Below are positions 41,191-52,905 of a stretch of DNA of 64,000 bases, piece by piece. The notes under the pieces were generated by a model that was given only the letters and a program-made list of their open reading frames with translations, was not told the origin of the DNA and ran no database searches. Position 1 is the first letter of the stretch; each line of letters begins with the position of its first letter. The stretch spans positions 9,438,708 through 9,502,707 of the forward strand of contig OY829329.1 in the NCBI GenBank assembly GCA_963691655.1, read 5' to 3'. The translations under genes and the position numbers were made by a program. This DNA is from Toxonevra muliebris (taxonomy: Eukaryota > Arthropoda > Insecta > Diptera > Pallopteridae).

Positions 41191-44100
41191 CAGTGGCTTA
41201 TCCAAGGGAGGAGGAAAGGGGCAAAGGGAGCTAAAGTTCTTTTTAAAAGCAATGTAAATGCTTCTAGCATTTCAAAATCTTTCTACAGCGTAATTGTTCA
41301 TCAAGTAGACAACACACTCGGTTCGGCATTAAATTTGAAAATTCAAGGCCAGTTTATTGATGTTCTACTTCTGAGGTACCATTATCAAGATTCTGATCTG
41401 ATTTTTGACAGGTTTGTGGTCTCAATTTACAACCAGTCTTTCATTTTTGTATAAGGTTTGAGTATTAGTCTGAGGTTTGATTCGATTTTCGGAATGGTTT
41501 TGTTTGGATTTTTGTCCCGATTTTTTGCTTTATTGTTTAGTCTAAATTTGGGCATAAAATTGGTCTCCTTGTGGTCTGAGGTTTCGCCTAATTTTTGGTA
41601 TTGATTCTGGCCTGAATTTCGGCTTAAATTTTTACTAGAATTTCGGTATAATTTAGTATGAACTTTAGTCTCTAATTGTGTTTGATTATATTTCTGAATA
41701 TGCTCTGAATTTTGGTCTGACTTTTTAGCTGAAAGTCGGCCAAATTTTGGTTTGTCAGTTGCTATAAATTTTGGTCTAAAAATGGTCTGAGATTTCGATT
41801 AAATTTAGATCTAATTTTTGCTTTGAATTTCGGCCGAAATTCAGACTTCTTGCGGTCTGATCTTTTGACCTGTATTTTGGTATAAATTTGTTTTGAATTT
41901 GGTCTAAATTTGTTTTGAATTTGGTCTAAATTTGTTTTGAATTTGGTCTAAATTTTCATCAGGTTTTTTGTTTGGATTTTGGTCTAATTTTTGGTTAGAT
42001 TTAACTATTTTTCTAATTATGATCGAATTTTGGTTTGTTTTGGTTTCAGCTGAACCAATTTCTGAGTGTCGGTCAGATTTTGGTGTGAAACATGGTTTTG
42101 AATTTTATTTTTCATCACATTTTTTGTTTGGTCTAAATTTTTAGTCTGACTTTAAATTTTCTTCTAATTTGGCTCGGAATTTAATTTGAATTTTTGGTCG
42201 AAATTTTGCCTCCTTGCCATCTGAGTTTTTCCCCGAATTCTGAACTTTGGTATAACTTGGTTGGAATTTGGTCTGAATTTTGGTCTGGATTTGAGTTTAG
42301 TTCTTTTTTGTCTGAATTTGGGCATAAAATAAGTCTCACTTTAGTCTGAGTCTTGAGCTGAATATTTGTCCAAATTTTGGGTTAAATTTTGGTATAAATT
42401 TTGGTATAAATTTTTATTTGAATTTGGATATGATTTGGTTTAAATTTGAAATTTGGTCGATTGAATTTGATCAGAATTTGGATTTTTGCTCTGAATTTGG
42501 GTCAAAATTTGGACTCCTTACTGTCTGAGTTTTATTCTATTATTTGGTATAAGTTTTGATCTGAATTTTAGTTAGATTGCCCAGATTTTTGGTTGTGGAA
42601 TGTCGATCAGATTTTGGTTTAAAAGTAGTTTGAATTTTGGTCTGATTTATTTAGTTAGATTGCCCAGATTTTTGGTTGTGGAATGTCGGTCAGATTTTGG
42701 TCTAAAAATAGTTTGAATTTAGGTCTGAGTTTTGGTTCAATATTTGATTTGATTTTTGTTCTGAATTTAATTTAAATTTGGGTTGGCTTCCTTGAAGTTT
42801 GATTTTTAGTCCAAAGTTTGATTTTTAGTCCAAATCTTAGTATGATTTGATATGAATTTGGTATAAAGTTTTGTCTAAATTTGTGTCTTATTTTTAGCCT
42901 GAATTTTAATCTTAATTTCGCTTAAATTTTTTTTTCTGATTTTTGTTCTAAATTAAACCTGAATTCGGGTTGAAATTTGACATCCTGGAAATCTGAATTT
43001 TAACCTGACTTTTTGTCTAAGATTTGGTCTAAATTTCAGTATTATTTAATCAGAATTTTTTTTTTTGAGTTTTGGTCTAAATTTTTGTCTGAGTTCTGGC
43101 CTATAGTTTTGACTGAGTTCTGGTCTAATTTTTTTTCATAAGTTTTAATTTGAGTTTTGTTCTAAAATATATTTAAATTTTCGGTTTAAATTTTGTTCTG
43201 AATTGTGGTCAGAATTTAATCTAAAGTTTTGTCTGAGTTTTGGGTTGAGCTGTAAATTTGACCTAAGTTATGGTTTGATTTTTGCGCTGCATTTTTTAGA
43301 ATTTTTCCCTGGATTTTGGACTGAATTTATATTGAATTTTGGTTTGAGTTTTCATCTGAATTTGGATATGTATTTGGTCAAAATTTTTACCCAGAACTTG
43401 ATTTCCATCTGGTCAGAATTTGTTTTCTTTTTGGTCGAAATTTTTGTCTGAATTTTTTTCTGATTTTTGTTTTGAAATTCAATCTGATTTTTGGTCAAAA
43501 AGTTGATCTGATTTTTGGTTTGAATTTTTTCTAGGTTTTGATTTAACTTTGGGGTGAATATTAATTTGATGTTTATTTTCAATTTCTGTACGATTCTGTA
43601 CTGTTAAACGATTCTCAATATTAAATGAAAAAATAACTCTACTGTTATACTGTTAATCGATTCTGCACTGTTAAACGATTTTGTACTGTTAAACGATTTT
43701 GTACTGTTAAACGATTCTGTACTGTTAATCGATTCTGTACTGTTAAACGATTCTGTACTATTAAACGATTCTGTACTGTTAAACGATTTTGTACTGTTAA
43801 ACGCTTCTGTACTGTTAAACGATTTTATACTGTTAAACGATTTTGTACTGTTAAACGCTTCTGTACTGTTAAACGATTTTGTACGGTTGAACGTTTTTGT
43901 TCTGTTAAACGATTCTGTACTGTTAAACGATTTTGTACTGTTAAACGCTTCTGTACTGTTAAACGATTTTGTACTAATAAACGATTCTGTACTGTTAAAC
44001 GATATTGTACTTTTAAACGATTCTGTATTGTTAAACGATTTTGTACTGTTAAACGCTTCTGTACTGTTAAACGATTCTGTAATGTTAAACGATTTTGTAC

Positions 44101-44303
44101 TGTAATTTTTTGTAATTAGTATCAATCTTTGGTCGAAATTTTTGTTTGTATTTTATTGTGAACTTATATTCGATTTTCGTACTGGCTTTTGATCTGGATT
44201 TGGGTATTTATAAGTCTGGATTTTATTCCACATTTTGATGTGGAGTTAAGTCTTAATTTAAAGGAATCGGTTCTCCCCTAACTAAATCCTTGATTCGCCA
44301 CTG
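41191..44303. mobile_element. 3.1-kb hAT-like element filled with GGTCTGAATTTT minisatellite
   Basis: The left end CAGTGGCTTATCCAAGG and the right end (reverse complement CAGTGGCGAATCAAGG) are inverted. The flanking octamers TATACAAG (41183-41190) and TATACACG (44304-44311) match 7 of 8, as expected for hAT target duplications. The interior is about 2.2 kb of degenerate GAATTTTGGTCT units, then a block of GTACTGTTAAACGATT units (43585-44105), then more of the first type. No transposase is present, so mobility would need an enzyme supplied elsewhere. Confidence 0.75.
43585..44105. repeat. GTACTGTTAAACGATTTT minisatellite, locus 2, nested in the hAT-like element
   Basis: About 25 well-preserved 18-19 bp units. 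They alternate between CGATTCT, CGATTTT and CGCTTCT endings. The array is more homogeneous than locus 1, suggesting more recent expansion. Confidence 0.9.
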
Positions 44304-44311
44304 TATACACG

Positions 44312-46394
44312 CATAAGCACACACACACACACTCATAAGAATCTGTTATACTCTTCTATATAGAGCATTATGGCATGAGCAGACGATATATATATGTATC
44401 TATGTATGGATACAGTTGAAAATTTAACAAAGACATTGTTGTGAATATTTATTTTTTTGTAAACTTTGTTGTGGTTTTTGCTGCTGTTGTTTTTTAAGAA
44501 TATTTTTTTATGAAGAATAGTTGAAAAAATAAATAGCTAAAAATTGTTGGCAGGGAAATTCACTTCTTTTTTTCATAGATATTTAAAAAAATTTATAGAT
44601 TTCCACTTAAAGAGCAAAATCTTAATCTTAATCTTTCAGTTATAAAATAGTCCGTAATTATTTCACAACATAAAATTACAAAAATAATTTGAAGGATATA
44701 TTTACAACTTTTAAGTTAAAACAAATGACTAAAAAGGAAAACCCTAAAGAAGAGAAAATTCAATTTCAATTTTCATTACAACAAATCGAAGCTCATTCAA
44801 GTTTACTTATATTATTTTCAATTGCTTTTAAATTTCATAATAATAAAATTGCATTAAAATATTTCCACTTACAATTATTTACAATTAAATTTCTATATAA
44901 TTTGTAATATTATTATTTTAGAATCTCTTACAAAATCTCAATTTAGCAAATTCAGAAATTCAAGCAAGAAAAAAAAAAAAACGAAAAATCCTTTAACAAT
45001 CTAAATCTATTACAAATATTTTCTTTAACAACTCAAATCAAATTTATAATAACAATTTAAAAACGACCAACAATATTATTTCTTCATATGTTTTGCTACT
45101 CAATATCCAAACAAACCCAACTCTCTCCCCCTCCCCCTCCCCGCTCCTCTAGTGTCCTTCAGCATATATCCTTTTTTAAGTGCCTTAAACGGCTACAATT
45201 TCTGAGTATGTTTTCATTTCAATTTTGAGAAACTAAAGTTTTGCACACAAAAAAAAAAAAAAACCTTATACACACATACTTATGTACACAGACAGACATA
45301 AAAAAAATCCAATAAAAACATATTCGTTCGTATACTTAAGAAAAGGACTATTCAGTTCTAGTATGTCAAACCAAACAATGAAAAAATAAATGTGAAAAAA
45401 AATATCTGACTTTATAATAAAATTTGTCAAAGACTAACTCACACATTCATATGAACAGTATATGTATATCTGCACACACACACATTCATACAAAACAAAA
45501 AACGGAAGTGCAATTGCAAACAATTGAAGTTGCATTTTCATTTTTTTTTTTTGTGAAGTGTATCAGAAAATTTTGAGGATTTTATATAATTGGTTTTATT
45601 TGCGCACACAAAAATAAAGTATAGTTTCCTTAGCAATTTATGAAATTGTGAGATTTGTTCAAATTTCAAGACTTGAATTTAATGTTTATTTCTTACTTAA
45701 AATGTTCTTATCTAAAGTGTAGAGGAATCGATCTTAAATGCAAATAAAACTAAAACAATCAAATACTAGATTTGTCACTGCAAAAAAAAAAAAAAAAAAT
45801 CATTCGCCATTCATGATTTCATTTTAATAAAAAAAAAACTTTCAAATTGCTTTTTAGTTGCTTTAGAGTAGACGTTTTAAAATAGTTGACACAAAGTAAA
45901 GTCTGTGGCCATCTCACAAACAGGTCAGTTTAAAATCTAACCATATTCACTTTTTCACCTCAAGCTTCAACTCCTGGGTTGTGATCTAATGAGGGAACTA
46001 ATGAATGTGGCGGGTTCCTCTTGATCCTTAATTATAGATAAAGCATCGGTTAAAGTAAGGGAAATATGAAATATGAAAGTTGGAAAAGATCAAAGGCTTC
46101 TTTTTGTTTTTTTTTTTTTTTTTGTAATTATTTTTATTCTAATTTCAATTTCTCACCATTAAAATTCGATTAAATTTATTAACATGTTGAAAATTTCATA
46201 TAGAAAATTCTCACTCTCTATCTCTCTTTCTTTCACATGAAATATGATATAGTGGAAATCAGTTATAAGGCGGAGTTTGCCGCCATTTCTTTCAAAAAGT
46301 CTTTATGAGAGTAAATTACACTGAAGGCGTTCCTTAAGACTCTGTGTTAAAGAGAACGCTCATAATTTGTCGCTGGATTAATATTTTGTAATGA
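44312..46394 (+). other. Intronic non-coding DNA
   Basis: AT-rich, with poly-A/T tracts, a CA tract near 44316 and 45472, and a CTCTCCCCCTCCCCCTCCCC pyrimidine tract near 45122. A small frame at 44689-44907 has no recognised family and no splice context. Nothing else is seen. Confidence 0.5.
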
Positions 46395-46527
46395 ATAAAC
46401 TCATTTCGATAACGGCACTACATATTTTTACTCACGACGCTACTAATTTCTCTCTCGCTCTTTGTATCACTCACTCATTGCTTCTCTATTCTTTTTCTAT
46501 TTTATTTTCATGTTCTTTGACTTGTTA

Positions 46528-46676
46528 AGGCGAATTCACGTACCAAGTGCCTCACTCTCTTTGCGTTTTTTTTTTTATATGAAGTTTTTCGCTCTCTTAA
46601 ATTGAGAGTCTAAGAACTTCATACGAAAAAAAAACAACGAAAAGAGAGAAAGGCACTCGTTTGATGAATTCGCCTC
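46528..46676. mobile_element. MITE-like foldback, AAGGCGAATTCAC family, complete copy
   Basis: It begins AAGGCGAATTCACGTACC and ends TTGATGAATTCGCC, with long inverted similarity inside (TATGAAGTTTTTCGCTCTC against CTAAGAACTTCATACG). Copy A near 2520-2545 lacks this segment at the corresponding place, so it serves as a related empty site and supports insertion. Confidence 0.75.
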
Positions 46677-46837
46677 AACTGCTAACATTTTCTGATTGAA
46701 GTTTAGAAAGAAGTTTGTTACTTTTATTAATATATTTTTATATGCAATATTGTTAATATTTCATAAGATTAAAGGAAACCATTTTCAAAAATATTACTTT
46801 CGCTTGATTTTAATTTATTTAAATATAATAAATGAAG

Positions 46838-47140
46838 ATTTTTCAATTTTTTTTTTATTATTGAAAAGTTATTTTTTTTTTTTTTAATGAAAAATCATTT
46901 TTTTTTTTGTTTTTTTAATGAAAAATAATTTTTTTTTTAATGAAAAATAATTTTTTTTAATGAAAAATAATTTTTTTTTTTAATGAAAAATAATTTTTTT
47001 TTAATGAGAAATATTTTTTTTTTTTAATGAAAAATAATTTTTTTTTTCAATGAAAAATAATTTTTTTCAATGAAAAATAATTTTTTTTTTAATGAGAAAT
47101 ATTTTTTTTTTTTTAATGAAAAATAATTTTTTTTTTAAAA
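46838..47140. repeat. TAATGAAAAATAATTTTTTTT minisatellite
   Basis: About 13 copies of a 19-25 bp unit (AATGAAAAATAA plus a T run of variable length), apparently expanded from the dispersed repeat's own sequence. Confidence 0.85.
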
Positions 47141-47515
47141 AAAATATGTTGGTACCTTAAAAACAATGTAAAAAGACTTTCTTTTAATGCTAAAAGAAAT
47201 GTGTGTAATACTAGTTCAAATGCAAATGAGCGTCAATGAGCAAAATAAGCGACGCAATTTTCGCCTCAAATGAGAAAAAAATCGAAAAGAATTTACTTTA
47301 AAAAAATTCGAAGAGATGAAAATGAAATGAAAACATCAATCCAATGAGCGCTCTTTTAAAAAAACTCACACATACCAACAAATGAAAAATTGAGAGATGA
47401 GTTTGTAGTAGAAAAAAATGTTGCTTTTTTACACTCACTCGTTATTGAAATGATATTCTCACACGAAAAACCACTCAAAATAGTAAGAGAGTATGTTGAT
47501 TGCTCTGCGGTCTCT

Positions 47516-47935
47516 GAAGGCGAATTCACAAACCGAATGCTGCTCTCTCTTTTCTTTGTTTTTGTATATGTACATAGTTTTTACACTCTCAATGTAAGAG
47601 AAGATAAGTATCATGGCGACATTATAACAGGTGATAGCAGCATTAACTTTGTCTTCTTCTTTCATTCTTGTTCATATAGAAAATAGTCTCAGCTGCAAAA
47701 AAAAAAAAATTTTTTTTTTTCTTTCCCACTTTTGTTTGTAGCAATTAAGATTTTGTGCAACAACAAAGTTGTGTGTTGTTATTGTACTGTTGCAATGCTG
47801 CTATCTTTATGTTAAATCCGCCTTGATATGTCTGTTTGTATTTGGCTGCTCTGTAAAATTGAGAGCGTAAAAACTTCATTAAAAAAAAAAAACGAAAAGA
47901 GAGTGCAATACTCAGTCGCTGAATTCGCCTTAAAC
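47516..47935. mobile_element. MITE-like foldback, AAGGCGAATTCAC family, interrupted copy
   Basis: The left end GAAGGCGAATTCACAAACCG and the right end CAGTCGCTGAATTCGCCTTA are inverted. The middle is split by a second foldback at 47602-47833, so it is nested. Confidence 0.7.
47602..47833. mobile_element. Nested foldback with AGATAGCAGCATT-type arms
   Basis: The left arm (AGATAAGTATCATGGCGACA ... GGTGATAGCAGCATT) and the right arm (AATGCTGCTATCTTTATG ... CGCCTTGATATGTCT) are inverted over about 40 bp with several mismatches. The interior includes back-to-back A and T tracts. There is no coding sequence. Confidence 0.65.
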
Positions 47936-48035
47936 GAAAACCCCTACACGAGTACGAGTCTCAGAAATATGGTTGTAGTGAAAATGGAGACGACAAGATC
48001 GAACGGAATCTGTGAGAATTGAACAAGGAAAAACT

Positions 48036-48295
48036 TAAAGCGAATTCACCAACATTATTTTTTTTTTTTGGTTTTGTTTTTATATGAAGTTTTTACGCTC
48101 TTAATTTAAAAGAGAGCAACCAAATACAAAACAGACATGTCATCGCCTGAGAATTGATTTGGCGTATAGGTATACGAATACGTATACACATACACATACA
48201 CCAAATCAATCCTCAGACGACGATATCTTCTCTTAAATTGAGAGCGTTAAAACTTCATATATATAAAAAAAAGAAACCAAAAAAGAGTGGGAACT
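48036..48295. mobile_element. MITE-like foldback, third nested copy
   Basis: The left part is AAAGCGAATTCACCAACATT, then TATGAAGTTTTTACGCTCTT. The right part is AAATTGAGAGCGTTAAAACT, then CATATATATAAAAAAAAG. A palindrome at 48136-48226 is inserted in the loop. The right terminus is decayed. Confidence 0.55.
48136..48226. mobile_element. Small palindromic element, copy 1
   Basis: Arms ATGTCATCGCCTGAGAATTG (continuing to ATTTGG) and CCAAATCAATCCTCAGACGA (continuing to CGATAT) are inverted over about 26 bp with few mismatches. A close relative is at 60628-60711. Confidence 0.7.
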
Positions 48296-50917
48296 AAATG
48301 GAAATGGCAAAACTAAAAGAGAATCAATAAAAAATCAAGCAAATAAAATTTCTGTATGGAAATTGAAACTAACTCCGGGTGTTTGTTAAAATATTAAAGA
48401 CTTTTTTAAGAAACAAATTATATAAAAAAAACTCTTCAGCCATAACGCTAAACTATTAAAATAATTGAACTTAACTTTAAACATTTTAAAAAGCATTAAA
48501 TTTGCTAACCTAGAAACTATATAAAGAGCTAACTGCCACCAGTTATACATTTAAAAGAGCACATTGTAAACTCAGAAAAAACATACACTCACCAACACAC
48601 TTGCATACATACATTCACATATATCATAATTTCATGTCACACCGCAACAGATGTGTCACAGTTTTTGAAGAGGCTATCGTCAAATGCACACACACTCTTT
48701 TATATGCTTTCAAATACAAACGGACATATCTTCATACATACATGCATACATACATTCATACATGTATGTATGCATGTATGTTTGCATGTATATAGGTAGA
48801 TGCTAAATTGTAATGACTTGGTAGAGATCCTCAGCACAAAAACGAATAAACCACTAAAGCAACAACAATAAAACAATGTTTCTAACAAAACAAAAACAAA
48901 AAAACTAACCTTTTACTAACGTTACGCCGTTATAGTCACCCTAAAAATAAAACAAACAAAAAAAAAAACACACAAAAAAATATTAAACTTAAAACAAAAA
49001 ATCCCACAAATTACAACCTAAAACTCACAGCAGGCAAGCAAAATAAAAACAAAAAGAAAAAAAAAAAAAAAGGTGACACATCATCAAAGCGTATGATGAC
49101 ATGTCGGTTTCCACCGCTTACTTCACCATCACATCACAATCTGCCAAAACTGTAACCAACCTCATCTCTTCAACTCTTTTTACCTTCGAAAAATGAAGGA
49201 TATAAGTCCTTATAGTCACTTAAAAAGCGCCACTGAAAGCAGATTTTTGTTTTGGCATGCCAACATTTTTTACGTTTACGTTTTATGTACAAGTTTTTTG
49301 TACTTTTTTTTTTGTATTTTTTTTGTATTTTATTTGCAATTTTTTTGTGAGTTTTCCTTTTGGGTTTTTTTTTTTGGTTTGTATTTTTTTTATGCATAAA
49401 AGGTAGTAGCAAAACACACACACACACACACACACTTGAAAAGGTACGGTGAAAAACGGCGCAAATTTCGTTTTTTCAAACGTAAATGGCGAAAAAAAAA
49501 ATAATGTTCATGCTGTAAACTTATATGAAAATGCACACTCATATGTGGAACATGCAAAAATGTTGCATGCAAATTTAGGAATGAGTTTTTTTTTAAATTT
49601 TTTTTTTTGTATTTTTATTTAAGTAAATATGTGCAAAATAAAAAGGTAAAGAGAAAAAAAAAATTAAAGGAAAATTGTAAAAAGTTGTTAGCATATGACG
49701 ACCGCACTTATGTGTTTTTATTACTAAGTAACTAACCAAAAAAAAAAAAAGGAACAAAAAAAAGAGGAACAAAAAAAAAAAAAGGAGCCAAAAAAAGAGG
49801 AGCAAAAAAAGAAACAAAAAACGGAGTAAAAAAAAAATTAGTACAGAAAAATGAATTTTAAATATTTTATTATTAAAGCGCATTTATTTCTTTGTAATGT
49901 TAATGATACAATTTAAAATATTCCGAAACAAAGACAAAAACTTAATTTTTGTTCGTTTCATTTATTTAAATATGACCCAATTTTACTAAAGTTTTATTAC
50001 TTTGCCTTTTTGTATTATTAAATTTTAGTTAAAGTATTTTTGTTTTTTTTTTTTTTCATTTACTTTTTATTACTCAATTTAAAACAATTGTTTCTACATA
50101 CATATGAGGAAGCCTAGCTAGAAGGGAATTCAAACCTTCAAACCGCAAAATGGTAATGAAAAAAACAAATGTTTTTCAATGATCAAATGATACGAGTGTA
50201 AATTTCCCAGTAGGAAATGGGGTAAGCTACTATGAATTAATTCAGACCTTATAACGAGCAAACATAGCTCGTTGATAAATAAAAACTCATTGAGAAAAAT
50301 TGATTTAATTGCGATTTTTCCTTGTATTTCTTGGAGTTTTTGTGTTGCATACTCGAAAAAACATTCCTTATGAAATTTCATGTAGAAATATTTTTTGAGC
50401 TCTATAGGTGGTAGTTTGACTCAAAAATTATTTTCTTGTTTTTTACTTACTTTCCCACTGGGTATGAATAAATATGTGTAAGCATTTTTCAAGTATGTCC
50501 CCAACAGAGAGTAAAAATAAAAAAACTCAACCTTCCAAATGACATACCAGTTTTTACAGTTAATATATATGCACGTGTCGTAAGAGCAAAGCACAAAAAG
50601 AGCGCACAATTTAATGAGAGGCGTAAAGCAACAAAATCAATACTCTCTCTTCTTAAAAATGCATGCCAGTACTCTTTTCATTCTCTCTTCATTTAATCTC
50701 TGTAGTGACGCGTTAAAAAAAAAAAAACAGTTTACTTTTCAATTGTCGCTTGCAGTGAAAGAGAGAGAGAGAAAGAAAATGTTAAGTGCCAATAATACGA
50801 AAAGCAAATACAAACAAAAATAAAATCAAATCAAAAGAGAAGAACAAATACAACTACACAAGAAAACTTCATGTTTTGAGCAACTTAATAAAAAAAAAAA
50901 AAAAACTCTGTGCGTGG
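48296..50917 (+). other. Intronic non-coding DNA
   Basis: AT-rich with a CATA/TGTATGTATG region near 48600-48790, poly-A/T tracts, and a CA run near 49415-49434. No exon with LRR-like coding or other family resemblance is seen. Confidence 0.5.
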
Positions 50918-50925
50918 CAGAGCAC

Positions 50926-51982
50926 CAACGATGCCAACTTACGGGGAATTCACCGATTTGCGGGGAATTTTACTGGGAGCGGGGAATCGGGGAATGAGCT
51001 GTTTTTTGCGGGGAATTTGAAGTCGTTCAGTTTTTAGTCATACAAGTCTGTAGTACATTTTTGGTCAAATTTTATGTAATGCAAAACGTTTAACTTACGC
51101 AATATTTTATATTTTGGGTCTTAAAGTCTTCGTTTTTTCTTAAATGGGCTCTGCGATTTATTGGTTTCGAGAAATCGATTTTTAAAAATAGTACTGTGTG
51201 AAAGTATTATACATATTTCAAAAGTATTTTGTGAAAATTTCAGAGAGAGACGCGGAGTGCTTTCGTAGATATAGGCGATTATACCGTCGAGTGTCAGTCA
51301 GGCCAAAACAGTCGCGCGGCGCTTCGACTTCCCTTTCGACCGCTCAGAAAGCTATGTCTTAGTCCAGTACCTACTGATTAATAACTCTTAATCCTTGCTG
51401 ACTAATCTGTAAACTTACAAATTAGGATCAGCCATCATAAAGAAGATGAAATATATTTTATATGTTTAAAACTGATAATCAAAACTTTGAACCCGTTTTT
51501 TACAAAACCAGGTTTTGCCATTTTTTATTTGAGTCAAAAGAAATCCCATGTCTTCTCCTTTTCAAACTTTGATATCCAAAAGTAGGCTGAGGCTTATTTA
51601 TCTATCAAAATGAACGTCTAGTAACCCGAAACATCCCCCGTTCAAATTTGGTGTGGCAACTACTACCCAATAGGATTAAACTTTATGCAAGCTTGAGCCG
51701 GATCGAGAGTGGGTTCCCTTGAAGTGAAATCTCCCACTTTCTATTAATCTACCAGTCTCGTAAAAATTGGTTAAGTTTTGGCCCGCGAAAGTTCAGCGTC
51801 GCCTTAATACTTATAACACTCATAAATTTTAGGTAATTTTTCGTTTTTGTAAAATGTTTATATGGAAAGTGCGTGTCGCGCTGTTATAATATGAAATTAT
51901 ATCGATGCGGGGAATACGATTGAAAATCGGGGAATTTCTCGAGGTCTATCGGGGAGAAAGAAAAAGTGAGTTGGCATCCCTG
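50926..51982. mobile_element. hAT-type MITE, 1057 bp
   Basis: An exact 8-bp duplication CAGAGCAC lies at 50918-50925 and 51983-51990. The ends CAACGATGCCAACTTAC and (reverse complement) CAGGGATGCCAACTCAC match in 14 of 17 positions. A subterminal GGGGAAT motif is repeated near both ends in inverted orientation (GCGGGGAATT on the left; ATCGGGGAATTTCTCG on the right). No transposase frame is present. 8-bp duplications and CA-type ends are standard for hAT elements. Confidence 0.8.
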
Positions 51983-51990
51983 CAGAGCAC

Positions 51991-52494
51991 ATCGAAAATT
52001 AATACAAAATATGTATAGACATTTCACTTCTTTAGTGTTTAGCAGCTGCACTTTTTAGTTTTTTTTTTTTTTCACTTCATTAAATTCTAATAAACACAAA
52101 ATTCAATCAGTACTGACATTCATAAGCAGGTTTATTTATTATTTAGAGGAGCCCAACCAGGCAGGCACAGCGACCTAAAAGATCTTTTGTGCCATTTCAT
52201 AAGCAGGTTATATGTATGTTAAATTTAAACGCAGACATAAACATTATTTAAATTTAAATTCATAGATTTGTCACTCGTGGCATGTTCGCCAGTCAAGTTT
52301 TGTTTTCAGATAAAAATGTTCATTAATTAATCATTAATCAAGTAGAATTTTTATACTCTTATGTTTTACTAATATTACACATTGATATGGAAACGCCTAA
52401 ATACAATAAGCAATTCACCTCAACTGTTCTTTGTTAACACCACCCCCCCCCCCCCCCCCTCCCCTCCCAAAATACCGTTTAAGAAAAAAAAAGC
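51991..52494 (+). other. Intronic non-coding DNA with a poly-C run
   Basis: A run of 17 C lies at 52443-52459, followed by TCCCCTCCC. The rest is AT-rich with no coding signal. Confidence 0.6.
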
Positions 52495-52905
52495 GAAAGA
52501 AATCACCATTGCGTACTCGCAGACGCAGCCGAGTTACCAAAAGCACATTATTTATTTATTACATATAGAGTGCAATTGTATTTAAATGAGGGAGTATTAG
52601 TTGAGAAGAGAGAGAGAGATCAAAATAGGTGAGAGAAATCGTTGTTGCGTACTCGCTAATGCAAACGAGTAGCCAAAAGCACAAAATTTATTTATCACTA
52701 CAAAACTACAACTGTACGTAAATGAGAGAGTATTAGTGCAAAATGAAGAGATCAAGAAAGGTAAGAGAAAACGTCGTTAAGTACTCGCAAATATAGTCGA
52801 GTAGCTAAAAGCACAATATTTTATTGCTACAAAACTACAACTGTACTGAAATGAGAGAGTATTAGTTAAAAAGAAATAGATGAAGAGAACAAGAAATTCT
52901 AAGAG
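52495..52905. repeat. About 134-bp tandem repeat, three copies
   Basis: GCGTACTCGC (or AAGTACTCGC) boxes at 52511, 52647 and 52779 are each followed by CGAGT-AGC-AAAAGCAC and then AAATGAGAGAGTATTAGT. Spacing is 136 and 132 bp. Confidence 0.8.

Larger units (their letters stand above)
46395..47600. repeat. Dispersed repeat copy B (relative of 2376-3140)
   Basis: Co-linear blocks are shared with copy A. Copy B carries two extra segments: a MITE at 46528-46676 and a poly-T minisatellite at 46838-47140. It ends in the left part of a third MITE copy beginning near 47516. Confidence 0.6.

Noticed and set aside
43604..44125. 173-codon minus-strand frame of Asn-Ser-Thr-x-Ser-Phe repeats
   Set aside because: Translation of the 18-bp GTACTGTTAAACGATT array; period 18 keeps the frame open.
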